DNA of 64,000 nt from Haemonchus contortus (lineage: Eukaryota > Nematoda > Chromadorea > Rhabditida > Trichostrongylidae): the NCBI GenBank assembly GCA_000469685.2, contig LS997564.1, positions 14,984,091 through 15,048,090 on the forward strand, written 5' to 3'. Positions 46,571-60,189 of this stretch are shown here, in pieces. The first letter of the stretch is position 1. Each line of letters opens with the position of its first letter. Made by a program: the position numbers and the translations under genes. The notes beneath the pieces were generated by a model. It was not told the DNA's origin. It ran no database searches and saw nothing but the letters and a program-made list of their open reading frames with translations.

Positions 46571-48605
46571 AGAGTGCGCCACAAATTCATTAGCCTTTTG
46601 AATATCACAGCGACATTTCAATGCCCAAGCGATCGGTCCAGCCATTTAATAGAGTGGGGACACCAGCTAGTGCTCCAATCCATGACTTCTATTTTCAAAG
46701 GAATCTGACAAAATCACCGGATGCATTCCCTTGGGATAAAGGGCAAGGTTGCCCTCAGCAGCATTCGGCCCAGGACTTCATGGTTGGGCCTTGCGAGCGG
46801 TGACGGCCCCATTTGCCTCCATGCCACTTTTACTCGTCATTGATAAATAGATGTAAATGGAGACATCTAAATATAGCTTACCGGCCATGATCGCGCTCAT
46901 GGTCACCAGTGTGAAATCCTTCGATCGCACAACAGAAATGATGCTACGTATCGTCATCAGACAGAAAAGATGAGTAAAACGTCAAAAGTACAAGAGATCA
47001 AAGTTATCAGAAGTAGAGGAACACCGTTGGAGAGAAGCGTGATAGGAAGAAAAAAAAACGCCTGTTAGATAACTCCCAAGAAATAACTCTTCAATCAGGT
47101 ACTGGCAACGTCGCATGCCATCGCACATGGACTCTGACCGTCTCCGATAGCTAATCTACCGAAGAAACCTTAAACTACTCACGCGTTCATTGAATCCAGT
47201 ATAATCCGTGTTCTGGATGATTAGACATAAGAATGGAAACACCTGGAAAGCTGCTGGCTTTCAATTCAAAATTGCCTAGATATACATCTTCATCTGATGT
47301 AACTCTTTCATGGCTAGCTGTGGGTCTCTTGAAGGTAGGAAATATTTCATCTCGTAAAACTCCCATGAGGGAAAACCACAACTTATTAAAAACGACTAAT
47401 TATAGTGTCTTATTTTGCTTTGCCAAACAGGTTCATTGAAGCAGATGACGTACTAAACAAATCTGTCGTCAGACCTGGAAGTAGTTCGAAGTTCTTGATT
47501 TGAGACTAACACGCTCAAATGCCCGAGAGCCACCAGCAGCATTCCAAGAAACTCAAATAGAGAACATCGCCATAATCTGCTGAAACCGCAGAACGGTTAC
47601 GTCGTTGAATGCTTCTGTACCCCAGATGTTGCAACTGACCAACTGCTCTTGGGCGCTTTACCGCGTAAGCCTGTGATCAAGTGCTCCAAACTGCTTCCAG
47701 GTCCTTCCTGGTGACGAATCGCTCAAAACGTCGACTAGCAATGCGGTTCTACTGCAACAAACCAGTTTGGCAAAGTAGTATATGACATTGTGCAATATAG
47801 TTAAGATTCAGGAAGACCAAACTTGGGGATTACTACTGATTACAGTGATTATATGGGCCGTAACGGCTTACATAGCAGAGAAGACCGCGGATAGGGCTAG
47901 CTCAGATCAGCTCGTTCGACGGCTCACGGGCCTAGATGTTGAGCCTTTGGCCTTCTGGGTCGCCGTGAAAGCTCCAATCATCTAGACCCTGCTTTATTCA
48001 AACTAATCATTCGTATCGCAAAAATTTTGAGTTTGCAAAGCCTTAAAATTGATTATAACCAGTAAAACATCGATGACGTTCTCACTAGTTGCATATTTCC
48101 ATTGAAAAGTATTTTCTGATCTTTATTCCGATACAAAATCCTAATCGAAAATCAAAAGCGTAGCTTATCTCGAGACCACAGTATTACGAATCGGGTGACC
48201 GTGTTGATGAAAACAGAAAGTAGAGTTTGGTGTTTGGATAGGTTCTCGCCTACTGATACCATATCACGTATCACGAGTCTCACACTTACTGTTCCTAACC
48301 CAACTTCTTCCTTCCTGCTCCATCGCCCAGCTCATATTCACATTCAGAAGCGGGAGAACCTATAAGAGGTGTGGTCATCCGGTCTCTGGGCCTCGGTTGA
48401 GGCCATGCTTCGTTTCCGCAAAAATATTGCATCGCATAGTTTTCCCTATCAGTAGGCAACCTTTTCAGGGTATTTACTTAACCTACACCTACAAATCCTA
48501 TTCACTGTGCTCACTACTCGTAACATTTGCTCTTAATCCTCTAGGAGACTATCAAAGAGACCAACAAATTCGAGCAAAACATCCATTGAAACTGCCATAT
48601 ATATA

Positions 48606-49131
48606 TAGTAGCGCTCAAAAGTCTTCGGTGAAATGGTTCTTCAGCCGTACTTTCCAGCCGTAACTTCTTTCCTACTGGATCTAATCAAGCGAAATTTCTA
48701 TATTCTGAGCGTGGATGTATTGTGAATATTTACCTCTATTAACCTGCAATCTTATCATGTTCCAGATATTCCAAAGAGCATGAACTCAAAATCGACTGAA
48801 AATACAGATGATGGTCCTTGTAAAATCTCTTTCCTTTTTATCATGTCAAAAGTGTACGAGCGGTAACGCCGATCACAATAGATGAGAAAAACGCACATAA
48901 GGTGCGAATAAGTGCAGACGCCAACAACTTTAGTTTTAGCAAAATGTGTCACCGCAACAAACACTTTACTCTACCTGTGGATATTGTAGCTTTGCAGTGA
49001 AATAGGGTTGGGTATTGTGAAATATGCTCTAGTTAGACATATCCAAATTTCGTGTCAATCGGTCTACTAAGAGAAAAGTTATGAATGAAAAAGCGTCAAA
49101 GCATTTCACCGAAGACTTTTGAGCGCTACTG
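48606..49131 (+). mobile_element. TA-flanked 526-bp inverted-repeat element, copy 3
   Basis: Terminal repeats tAGTAGCGCTCAAAAGTCTT and AAGACTTTTGAGCGCTACTG, flanked by TA. Same length as copy 1 and in opposite orientation to it. The - strand open frame here (48,964-48,755; [19 protein letters not shown]) is colinear with the + frame in copy 1 (6433-6642), both about 69-70 residues. Confidence 0.88.
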
Positions 49132-51984
49132 TATATACGTGTTCCTTGGAGGGTTCTTTTCATTACTGCCTAAGCTGCCATATAAACTAAGAAAGCTGAA
49201 ATGTATTTGACTACTTCTTCTACTTACATCATATAGGCTCCACTTAGTTCCAACTACTGTTAGAACCCAATGTGAAGGATGGTTGTGAAAATGCACCACG
49301 ACACCGTGGTTTGCCATTTCGTAAAAAAATATCAAGCTACCTCTACTCCACCGGGGTGGGGGTACTTCTCCCCAAAAATCGCGTCGGGTTCGTGGCAACC
49401 AATCGCGCCCGATCGCGCTATGAAGGTAAAGGTTTGAGTACCCAGTGAAGATAAATTAAAAGCCATTGCTGCTTGCCAATGGGAATGGAAAAGCACCGCT
49501 AACGATACCATCGCAGGGTTCTGCTCAACACCATGCTGGAAGTTACAGACAAAGCCATTGCAGGTGCATAAGCAGTGCGGAATCGTAACATAATAAGCGG
49601 CACTTCCCCTAGTCGAAGAAAAAAAACTTTTTTGGTCTCTAAATCTCCAACTAGAAACCAATCTCTACAGAGCACTCTGTTCATAGACTGCACTTGCGCA
49701 AGGGGCAGGCGGAAGGGACTGCAAAGAGCTGAGCCCGAAACTCAATGAGCTTCCAACGTTATCATCATAAGCCCCTGCAATGAATACTTATACCTGGGAC
49801 CCTTGCTACCAACAATACGGGATTTTGTAAAATGGCGCTAGTTCCTAACGAATCCTACTTTCCCCTGGTTTCTAGGACTTTAGCATTACCTAACGCCCAA
49901 GTTCAACGGTCATTAGACTATCAGAAACCCTAAACTGCAATAAACATAACCCTATACGACACTGCAGCAAAATGTTTCATTGCTCACTCGTAAACAGCCG
50001 TGGTTGCAACAGTATACAAACCAAAATCCATCCGTCAGGGACATGATCAGCTGCCGATATCCATGTGGCTTCTCGTCATTATTCAAATTTTCAATCTCGC
50101 CAGCAATTTACTAATGTCTTTCAATTCATTTTACTGCCTAGGCTACCACCGAAGTTATCACTCAATTGAATGCTGTGCGATTCGATCTTTTTTATGTTAA
50201 TTTCCCTGAATGTTTTTGAAGAGACCCTCTATAAAATCAGCAAAATGGAGTCTCAAATGTCATCAGAAATCACGAGTTTTTAGTCAAGAGTTGACCAGCT
50301 CTACTGCGACCGAAAAGTTCTCAAACGCAACGCGGCCGCACGCGTCAGTGGACCAACAAACATCTCTTCTCGCCTCGAGGGAGGAGAAAAGAGTAGCGCG
50401 TTCAAAAGGAAACCCCACCTGGAAAAAAATCGCCTCGGCCTTCAATACAGACGAGGAATTCGTTGTGGTTTGATTCAGGAGAGCGGTACTTTTTCTTGTG
50501 GTTTGGACAGGTTTTTCGCTGCCGAAAAAGGCTTCAGACAGCATCGCCCAGCTAAGAAACCACTTCTAAATAGTGTAAATCCACCTGAGGACTAGAAGAA
50601 GAAAATTGGGGAGATGGTCCAAACGGCTGACTCATGACTCCAGTTTCAGTGAAGCAGAAGCCTTGCACAAAATAATTCAGAGATCGCTTTCGTTTTGATT
50701 CTCTTCGTTGCTTGCTATTCGTCATGACGTTTCCGCTTGACACATCAACTCCTTGGTAACCAGTTCACTTTGTCCTTGAAAGGACGAAGGTCAATGGTTC
50801 TAGTGCTACGATGACTACTGGAACATTCCAACCAGAGCTTATTGACAAGATTCGAACCTTTTGATGGCAAACCACACCCTTCTAGCCCCACAACTTTTCA
50901 TCAATTTCACTTTTTTCATTTTCTCACTACTTGGTAAAAGTAAGGAATGAGGCCCGGCGTAAGCCAGGGACCGACTATTAAATGAATACAACATAAAGTT
51001 CAGACAAAAAGCTGTCTAAAAGAAACAAGGCATAATAAATTATTGAAAATAAATACAGAGGCTTCTACCTTCAAGAAAGTAAACTTAGGAGCTTGAAGAT
51101 GTACTAGTTTGGTAAAACTAGCTCAAACCAATCGGTGGTCTAACGTCAAATCGTAGATTTTATAAGAGAATGCAGAAGCTTTATTAAGTGCATGAGGAGA
51201 ATTCAGAGGTGAATCCACGCTGAACTGCAGTTCAGGAAAGGCAGAGTACGTACGATGTACCAGTAGGAGTAAAGCCACACTGATAGGTCTTCACGATCGC
51301 CTTTTTCTGCTTATATACGAACACTCAGATGAGTGTTGTGAATCACTAAATGAGACGACACGAAAGCACAAAAAGGCGTTGATGACTCGGCTGCTATTTA
51401 TTCGAGAGCAGTCAAGCGTTCAAAATTCTCAAGCCGACCACTTTGAACAGTCCACTGCTTCGAAAAGCTCCAAAAAAGAATATGGAAGACCTGCAATAAT
51501 CACCACTGTCAGACCACTGAGCTGACCAGCAGCAGCCGATAAGACTTAATTACAGCAAAAGAAATCTTCTCAACAACGAGGTAACCCTGGCAGCTAGCAC
51601 AGCGCTGTCAAAAGGTGGCGTTATCCGGGCAAACTGTAGCTGGTCGAAGTTGGACCGCTGGTGGGGACGATTTCTAGCACACGATAGATACATATAATGG
51701 TACCCTTCAATCACACATCATCACTGCCGATGATAAAAGAGTGGCGTGGTGATATCGGAATGAGGTGAACCAGTGAAAGACCTCAGAAACAGCTGTTGTC
51801 ACGTTCCGAGACACCAAAACTCGCGAATACCGTAGGACTTTAGAAACTACATACAGCTGAGCAACTTTCGGCCCAGCACCCCTCTCGCCTTACGTGGAGG
51901 TACCCCTAACTCTAACGAAAAAACAATCACTAGCGCTTTGGTGGATAACCTTGTTGGACAAATCTAGCAGTTCATCTAATACTA

Positions 51985-51994
51985 AATAAGTAAG

Positions 51995-52025
<31 letters not shown>

Positions 52026-52027
52026 AT
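51985..52027. repeat. (AAAT)n microsatellite
   Basis: About ten near-perfect tetranucleotide units, aaataaataaataaataaat, preceded by imperfect taag/taaa units. Confidence 0.95.
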
Positions 52028-52787
52028 CCATCACCTCCCGACAAACCACTCCCGAATATAGTTCTTCACGCCTCCACGAAATGGTGCACATGGAGCCTGA
52101 GCCTCGCCGATACTACACAGCCTTATTGGGCCTGAACTTCACCCTCCTCGCCTTCCCCAAAGCCATAAAATCGAAAAACCGATCGAGACCGCTTTTCATA
52201 TAAGGAGGCGAGACAAACCTTAAGTCAGTTCTCTATGCCACAAAAATTGGCAAATCAGATGCCAGTTACTAGAAAATTTTGGGTATGATTACTTTTTCAG
52301 CGATCAAGTCAACTTTAGCAAAAGGGTATCCGTAAAGAACATTCGAGTTTTTAAGACCAAACTATGCTAATTTGTGCCTTGAGATGTAAAAAGGAGAGCT
52401 AATTTGCTGGAAGACGATAGAAGGAAAACCCTTTTGCTGTGACTACAACGGTGAGCTCGCCCCATGGGGCTAAAGAATTCTGCCTACTCATAAGACCAAC
52501 ATCGATTTCGAACATTCCATGTTGTGACCGTGTTTGGTAAACCCTGAAGTGCAACAATGTTTCCGTGAGAGACGGTTACCGTGACTGCTTCGGATTGCCA
52601 CCTTTCTCAGGATCCGCTAACCATTTCTCTCTACGATTTGGGTGACAATATATGAATCGGTAGTTCTCGTTTCTCTCCGCGTGAATTCATCTCCGGGTCT
52701 AACCACTTCTTTGAAGTGTCCGTCTTGCCGTTGCAAAACGTCTTCAAAATATGCCAGACCTAATCTCAATCTGTAAGCGTCAGATCA

Positions 52788-53285
52788 CCTCAAAAACCAG
52801 TCATGAGAAAAATCACGCTCAATTTTATCTGACCAACAGGGCAACTCAACATCAAGGATATCCCGATATAGAGATGGGAGCCTAGCAATTCCTCTAAATT
52901 TCATAATTTTGGTGACAAAAAATAGGACAAAAACCATAAGGGGAGTTCTTTCGGCGGCAGACTGTAAATATCGCACGATAAGTTGCAATTAGACCTTCAA
53001 AAGTCTGGTGCAGGGCTGGGAAAGGCTTACTGCAACAACGTTTGTAATGATGGAGCTGCGAACATCATCTATACTACCACTTGTATGCCAGTAACACTGA
53101 ATCATATTTAATCGTAGATAACTATTGTCTCTACTCACACCATAGCAATTATTCACAATTACGCCTGACCCTCGCTGGTCCCAACAAAACAATTCGTCAT
53201 CCACGATTGCAATCGGGAGATTAGACCAGCTGGCACCGCGAGTAGTTGTAGGAAGAACGACGAGGAAGGAAGCTAGACAAATCAC
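52788..53285 (-). CDS. Weak candidate two-exon secreted protein
   Basis: From ATG 53,285 the - strand encodes a signal-peptide-like MICLASFLVVLPTTTRG, then DDELFCWDQRGSGVIVNNCY with several cysteines, to a good GTAAGC donor near 53,031. A second segment after atatttacag (near 52,965) continues in phase with SAAERTPLMVFVLFF and runs about 60 residues to a stop. No family was recognised. Splice sites and phase agree, but no homology supports it and the second part would be an unusual tail. It may be chance. Confidence 0.25.
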
Positions 53286-55499
53286 GCCTTAAGCATACTT
53301 AAGATGAAGAAGAAAAAATCGCGGAAATTGGCATTGAGAATATGACGTGATCAATTTGATTATTCGATAACATCTGGCCTGACCTATGCAAACAGCAATC
53401 AAAATGGAAAAACTCTGTCAAAGATAAAGTCGAACAAGGGAAGTCACAGAAACGGTGACGTTGCGAAATACCAACGGAAAATGTCGTTTGATTTTGAAGA
53501 GTAGATGATGAAATATGCTAAAAATTACATGAGTGAACAGCATGGATTCCAAAACAACTGTAGGCCACCACTGCTGTTCGGTGTGAATTCCATCTCCTCT
53601 AGTTCACGTTCTACAGGTAATCCGTCAAAAAATAATCGATTGTAATGAATGTTTTGAGTTCAGTGAATGAATACAGACCCTTTAGTGTGACCGTTGACTT
53701 CAACAATCAGAAGTTCATATCAGCTGGTCGAAGAAGTTTGTTGGCCTACTAAGGGGATTGCCATTCAGGAGTCCTCTTCACGCGAAGATGAAAATGTATC
53801 TATCGGCATTGACAGTCAGATAAAAGGCGCATAAGCTGGAATGATCACCGATGATGAGCATTACACAAAAACTATACGAAAAATCTCCGATAATCAAAAG
53901 GAAGAAGAACCGAAAGAAAAGGTTTGAGACATCCAACCGTAAACGGGCTTTCATAGCCTGGAAAAGATCGAAATTCGGAGGGAGCTAGCTGCTGGTTTGA
54001 AACCTTAAGGGCAAGGTCCAACAATATCGCAAGCGATGTTCCTATGAAGACCTCGTAGCGACGTAATTCGAGCTAATTATATAGAACGCAGAAGAGCACC
54101 ATTCGTCATACACTGCATTAGGAGGCATTAATTCGGGTTTATATCGAGGAAAGCGATTAATAGAAAAAGAAGAGAAATGAACAAATTAGGAGTGGTCAAA
54201 AATTCAATTCAGAGAAACTTTGAACGTGTTCAATAGTTCCAAGCAAATTATTCTACATGAATGATGAACTAAACCACAGAATACCGTGGTTACCCTTCTA
54301 ATCACCATCCACTGCGATTCTAAATAATCTGAACAATGGGCTTCGGAATGTGATGATCAATTCTCGGCAGATGAACAAGTCGGGGCAAGCCGAAAGCGAA
54401 TAATAATATGAGTAAAGAGTAGCAAAAAAGATTTCAAAGGGAAAAAACTCGTTATAATTCTATTCGAGCAGTAAGCTAGGCATCGGCTTCTTCAGCACTT
54501 GCTTCAGCAGACGAAACAACTGCTTCAGATTTCTTATACTGCTTCTGTATATGCTTCTTCATGATTCAGACCACTCATTGAAAAAGACAAATAGAAAGTG
54601 AATGTGGAGTATAAACTGGCAGAAGCAGTCTCCCATTTCTATATACACAAAGGGATAGAGCGGTTTATTGGCTTACTTAGGCCTTAGAGTCTCAAAGCAT
54701 GGTAGACATAAGTACGGTTGAACCAAAAAACAAATGAACTAGTACGATTCCGGTTCAATCGCTTCATATGAGAACTTTGCAGCAAAACATCTTTCGCTTA
54801 TTGCTCTCTAATTTCAATACCTAAAGTTTTAGTGAAGGCTAGATGGCACGGTAAGGCATCACAGAGCTAGGTCTGACATTCTTCTCTGAATCCATTATTT
54901 TCTTTGAGGATTAGGAAATGATGCAAGAAATTCGCAATAGAAGAATTTCTAAATGACACTCTACTCTGTCTCAAATTCTGTTAGTGGGGGAAGGCACTAG
55001 TCGTTAACCTTAACAAAAGGAAAAAGCGTCAAGCAAGCTTCTTGATAACTCACTCTATTATAAAAAGATGTGATACATGCATGATACATCCCCACATTCA
55101 CCGTTTTGAGTATGGCAATCGAGTGAATGAGAAACACCATATCATTTCAGTTGAAATTATCACAACGACAACAAACAAAATGAAAGTAAACTGTGAAGAA
55201 ACTTTGAATTCGATAAAGCAGCACTCGGGAGCTCCAGATATATCAGAGGGCAGGCAAACCCGATGAAGATAACAGTATGCATCCTTATTGTTCACCAACA
55301 CTGAGATAATTTTTAAAGCGCAACTCTAGCAAGTACATAGCATACATGTGAACGCTGTAATTAATGTAAAGCTCGAAGACACAGGAAACTGATCTCAAGA
55401 GCTCATTCGCGATAGTGTATCCAGCGATTATTAACATGGGAACTTCATCGAAAGCATGATGGTGTGTGGTAAAAGTTTAAGCACAACGGAAAGACAATT

Positions 55500-55511
55500 G
55501 GGGGGGGGGGG
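55500..55511. repeat. Poly-G run
   Basis: Twelve consecutive G on the + strand. Length may be unreliable in the assembly. Confidence 0.9.
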
Positions 55512-56197
55512 TGATGGGTAACAGATATTTCCAAGAAAGCATGTAATTTTCTTCTGCTCTAGTTGGAATGGCAGAAAGACAAGTAAGGTTTCATCAGCGA
55601 AAGCTTGAATTAGAAGAATATATAACCTCAAAAGAATTTCACTGCTGAAGACAAAGGGAACAAGACGGATGCCCATGAAAGTAGTTTGAAACCTGGTGAG
55701 AACAAGGGTGAGGCTCTTCTGAACTTCTGATTTGAAGATTTGTGATTACAAAATTCGAAAAAAAAAACAAGAAAAATGATTACTGTTGGTTTCCACTGAA
55801 ATGAAAAAAAAACAGATCAAAAAATCTCGAAAGACCTTAAGCACAAATGGTAAATCGCGAAAATGAACTTCGCAAACTAACTCTTTTTTCTGATCACCTT
55901 CGCCGGTACTGTAGAGTTTGCTGACGAGTTCTGAGAAACGACCGATCTTCTCAGTATAATGCGCAACGGCGTGTTGGATTGGTTTAGTAAAGCATCACAT
56001 TGAAACAGTCCTCGAGACTGGAAATAATAAATACAATACACTCAGAATTATTATGCATTTTGTGTCCGCTATATAGATGATAAGTCACTTTTAAGTACGC
56101 TCCGGTTGCCGTCCATTGAGAGATTTTCCCGGGACTTCCCGGTCTACGCTTTGTGTACATGGCAGTCGCATACGACACACTCCTGGAGACTCTCGAG

Positions 56198-56340
56198 GGA
56201 CTATTGAAGGATCGGTGAAAAGGATGAAGTTTTCGGCTTTAATCAATCCCGTTGTGGCATTCGACTTGCACCTATCGGAATCGCAGTGGCGTTTTGAATG
56301 CCTATGTGGCCTATACATAGTGGATGGATAAAGTCATTGA
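56198..56340 (-). repeat. SINE fragment (tail half)
   Basis: The tail half of the family: aggatgaagttttcggcttt aatcaatcccgt, cattcgacttgcac-like text and 'aatgcctatgtggcctatac'. The remainder and the tRNA-like head are absent. Confidence 0.6.
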
Positions 56341-57488
56341 CGTTAGTCAATCCTATATGTGAAATATGCCCTCCTGTTCGATTCAATATCAGAATCGATC
56401 CCGTTTCGGGATAAATCAACTTATATTCAGAATCCTTTCGAGGCCAAAGCAATGACTATCTCCAACCTGGAGATGGATAATGTCACCGTAAAGAGGAGTA
56501 GAGAAAGATACCAAAGAGCCGGATACCAAAAGATGAATGAACAATGCTAATGAGTCGCTAACGATGAAATGTCTGAGTCTGAACGAAACAAGCCCGCTGC
56601 AGTGATAATGTTCGGTGAATGATAATGTATAAGCACAGTTCCATGGATCAATTACAGCAGCTCGACTGACCGAGCGGTGATCGAGTCGAGAAATTCCTGT
56701 TTGAGCAATATTCACTTACTCACTCGCTCGCCCGTATTCACTTCATTCTCGTCATTATCATGTCTCTCTGATCTGGTGGAGATAAGAAAGTTCCTATAAC
56801 TTACCACAGCATTCCTTGGGATTACTGTTCTTTGGAAAACGAGTATTTTTGAGAACACTGACAGCATGGTGAATTCTGAAGATCGAATATTTGAAAATGT
56901 TGTGAAAAAACAGAATCAAAGGGAGAACCGATGGAGTCAAATCGAATGTACTGATCGGATATGGTTTGTCACCGCACAAAAAAATACGATTAGGGTGAAA
57001 GTTGATCTTTTTATTGAAAAGAATGGCACCCAAACAGTAACAACAGTAACAATGTAACAATAACAACGTTGAAAAAAACCTTATAATACAGTATTAAAAA
57101 TAGTCATATTTTAAAAAATCGTACGCTGTAAAATTTCAGGAATATTCAATGAGATTCTTATGGTAAACTGAAAAATTGGAAAATCAAGAGCAAAAATGAT
57201 ATCACATTGAGCAATGATCGTCTAACAACATTAGATTGTAAAAAGTGTACAACGTGACCGACCGATCACAACCTCTGACCTATCACTGAGAATGAGATGA
57301 ATAACCGGCAATAAGTATAGGAGAAATGGTTTCATTCATACTTTGCCTTGACGCTTTGTTGTCCGTTGATGCCGTCAAGTCTGCAGTAGCTGGACACCGA
57401 TAGTTTGACTGTGACAGCGACGAAATGACTGGATACCAGCAAGAAGCCAATACAAAGTATGAATGCAACAAATCATGCAATTTTGCCA

Positions 57489-60189
57489 TCATTGAGAACA
57501 GAGCTGTTGTAGACGCATAGTAACTTCCGCAAGAGTTATGAAAACATTTTCTTCCACTCGCTCGCTATTGGTTCCTTTATTCGGCAAGGAATTCACTAAC
57601 CGATCGAAGGCTTCCTCAGCGCGAGTCTCCGAGAGTGCTTCTTCAGCCTCCAGCGCAGCATCGACACCAGAAACGCCGCCGAAAACCAACAGCACCCTGC
57701 TAGAAACACAAAAACTAATGGATACGCCAGTGAAATTGTTCCAAAGAGCGAGTAATTGAAAATGCCACATCCAAAATTTCAATGATATTGAACAACGACG
57801 ACCAGAAACTCACATATCATTCAATGTATTGAGAAACATATTAGTGACTGGTTCGCCGCGGGGCGAAGTACCAATAATAACATCATATTTATTCCTGAAA
57901 ACCCCAATGTTGGAGAAAAAAAACTCGAGGCATTCATCAAACTCCACATAGAAGTCAGTTTTTAAGATTGCTCCCGAATTTGAAAATAACTTACATACCT
58001 ATCAAGCACTTCTTTCATGCTAGTCGCTAACTTTACAGAGTAGCCCCAATATTTTCCAGTTTTCTCTCGAACAGTTCGCGCATTCGTGAGCTTCCCTCGA
58101 TATCGTTTGGAACCTTGAAATAGAAAAAAATAAGCTGTAAATTAAAAGCAAACATAGAATAGCTTAATAGCCTCACTTTGATTCAAATTAGTAACTTCAA
58201 CGGTTACACGAGTAGCGGCAGGTAGTTGAATCTTTTCTTCCAATTCCAATTCCTAGAACAGAAAGCTCATGAATATCAGTGAATTTCGTTACACGGCACG
58301 GCATGAAAGTATTCATATAATTGAGGTAGGATCATTAGAAACCCTACCCAGAAACAATCCTGTCTGCTGGGTTCACCTTTCTTATAATTCACAAATTTTT
58401 TACACTTAATCTGCTCAAGCAAGGGAGCACTTTGCAGTTGGGTACATATTTCATGAGTTAATCACCTTTTCAAGACCAATGTCACATAGAGAACCCCTTT
58501 CGGGTTTGGTCGGTTTATCGAGTACAACGCCTTCCCTGAAAGGTATGGAAACATCGTCGCTCCTGAGATGATGTTGTGCATCAAGTGGGTTCAGAAGGCC
58601 TAAAAAATAGTCAAAAGAGACATCAATACAGGAGATAACTTGAGAAGAAAGCCAAACATGGAGACATATCCGCATAAAATAAAAAGGCTCAATGATATTC
58701 ATTTGGCGGTTGTTGCGAATTTCACTGACCTGCATACTTCAGCGGTTTTTGATACGGAAACAAATATTTCCTCAAATATTGTGGACATTCAACATATTCC
58801 AATATGCGTGCCAAATGAAAACACGCTTCAAAATTCATATCAGAAGGTGCTATATCACCTCTCCACTTTCCAGACCAGTATGCATCAACATTTCTGAAGA
58901 AAACTGGAGTAACAAACCCGTCCACGGTTTCGAGCCACAAAAAAGGCATAAAATACTCACTCCTGCGTCATTTTGCATGTCTCATCATAGACGATCACAT
59001 CATCAACGCAAAACAACGTAGCAGCACGAGCAATCTGGGAAGAAGAACATCAAATCGTCAAGCTCTGATTTTGAGTGCTTATATCAATACCTGGCCAGAC
59101 ATGTAGGTGCGCAGTTCAGAACTTTGTCCGTTATTGAGGAAAGAGCCAGGCACAGCGATTGATATGGAAAATTTGCTCTCTGAATGTGAGTTTATACTTA
59201 ACTTGGAACATAGAAAAACATGAAGCATACATGAGTCTCTAGCATCAATCTGTCCTTTCTTTGTTATACGCATCTAGCAGATCCACTAACTAATGTCTGG
59301 TTATTGACGATCAAAAACGGAGTCTGGAGTTCCTATACTAGAATTTTATCAGCGCTCTTGGAAAAAGGATAAAGTTTTGAGTGTTGACTAATCCCTTTTT
59401 CGGGATGGCGCGGCTTTATGGCGTTCAAAATGCGTATATGACCTGCACAATAATTTGCCTTGTCCAGCCGATGAACAAGTCAGTGCTTTTACCTTCCCAA
59501 ACGAGCCCAGTGACAATTAATTGATTTCAAAATCGAATGGATGGAAGGTTTGTTGGAAGGCGCGGGTATCTATGGGAGATTCAAGTGTGATACTGCCACC
59601 ATCACTTGTCACTTCACCCTCCCCCCCCCCCCCCCCCCCCCCGTTGAAGATGGCTTTTTATATGTTGGTTCTGTACCGACTTTTTTCTTTCCTTCGAACG
59701 GCTGCATCAAGGGGACGATATGGTGTGAGTCAAAATGTACATCTATAGAAGTGCTCCTTCATTGTTAACAACAACAGCTTCATGCTGACAGTGCTCATGA
59801 CTGATTCGAATAAAAGAACAAAAGAAAATTTGTGATCATACAGCAAACACCCTACAACTGTTACATACCTTTCTTTTTCAAGTGTTGGACCGATTTCGAA
59901 TTTTCGTTCAGCTGTTTTAACTCTTCATGAGCTGCTAATAACGCCTTTTCACGTTTTTTCTGCTTTGCGTAATTTATCTATAAAGAAAAGTAGACAGAAA
60001 CGCCGAGAAACATTTCATGATAAAGAAACCATCGGCACTGATGGAGGCTAAAACTGCAGAGAGAACCGAAAAATGCCCCGAATGAAGAAGATACTCACGT
60101 TCTTTCCATATTTTGCTTGATGATTTCTTCTTAAGTAGTTTCTCTCCTAATTTACGACTTTTTCTTTTAAACTCAACATCAATAGCCAT
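57489..60189 (-). CDS. SPOUT1: SPOUT-family RNA methyltransferase (SPOUT1/C9orf114/CENP-32)
   Basis: A SAM-dependent methyltransferase with a trefoil-knot SPOUT fold; vertebrate relatives methylate RNA and associate with spindle poles. Exons in - order: 59977-59869 (coiled basic region INYAKQKKREKALLAAHEEL), 59179-59091 (SIAVPGSFLNNGQSSELRTY), 59034-58961 (IARAATLFCVDDVIVYDE), 58893-58730 (FEACFHLARILEYVECPQYL), 58599-58466 (LLNPLDAQHHLRSDD, FREGVVLDKPTKP), 58252-58177 (LPAATRVTVEV), 58113-57999 (RTVREKTGKYWGYSVKL), 57894-57814 (YDVIIGTSPRGEPV) and 57699-57489 (RVLLVFGGVSGVDAALEAEE, stop TGA). All nine junctions are GT-AG and in phase; the order matches human SPOUT1. The 5' end is unresolved: ATG 60,189 opens a basic frame to a GTGAGT donor at 60,099, but it ends in phase 1 whereas the next exon needs phase 0. 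Only a frame starting after aattag near 60,155 fits, implying a further upstream exon. Confidence 0.92.
59363..59570 (-). repeat. SINE copy
   Basis: Family words aaaaggataaagttttgagt, 'ttcaaaatgcgtatatgacc' and 'aacaagtcagtgcttttacc' in order; head truncated. Lies in the first resolved intron of the SPOUT gene. Confidence 0.7.
59621..59642. repeat. Poly-C run
   Basis: Twenty-two consecutive C after cttcaccct. Intronic in the SPOUT gene; length is likely polymorphic or uncertain in the assembly. Confidence 0.95.

Larger units (their letters stand above)
44835..52784. other. No gene recognised, one transposon copy
   Basis: Contains the inverted-repeat element 48,606-49,131, a 30-bp tandem duplication at 46,511-46,570 and an AAAT microsatellite at 51,985-52,027. 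Several open frames (45,384-45,680 +, 49,126-49,693 -, 50,284-50,544 -) lack recognisable domains or convincing splice structure. Confidence 0.45.
53286..57488. other. No gene recognised downstream of the SPOUT gene
   Basis: Holds a G homopolymer (55,500-55,511) and a SINE fragment (56,198-56,340). A - strand piece near 54,480-54,560 (MKKHIQKQYKKSEAVV, then acidic/Ala-rich to a stop) and another near 55,880-55,990 look exon-like but lack convincing acceptors and homology. Confidence 0.4.

Noticed and set aside
57283..57492. 69-residue frame overlapping the SPOUT stop codon as a downstream operon gene
   Set aside because: No homology or splice leader signal; it is more likely 3' UTR.
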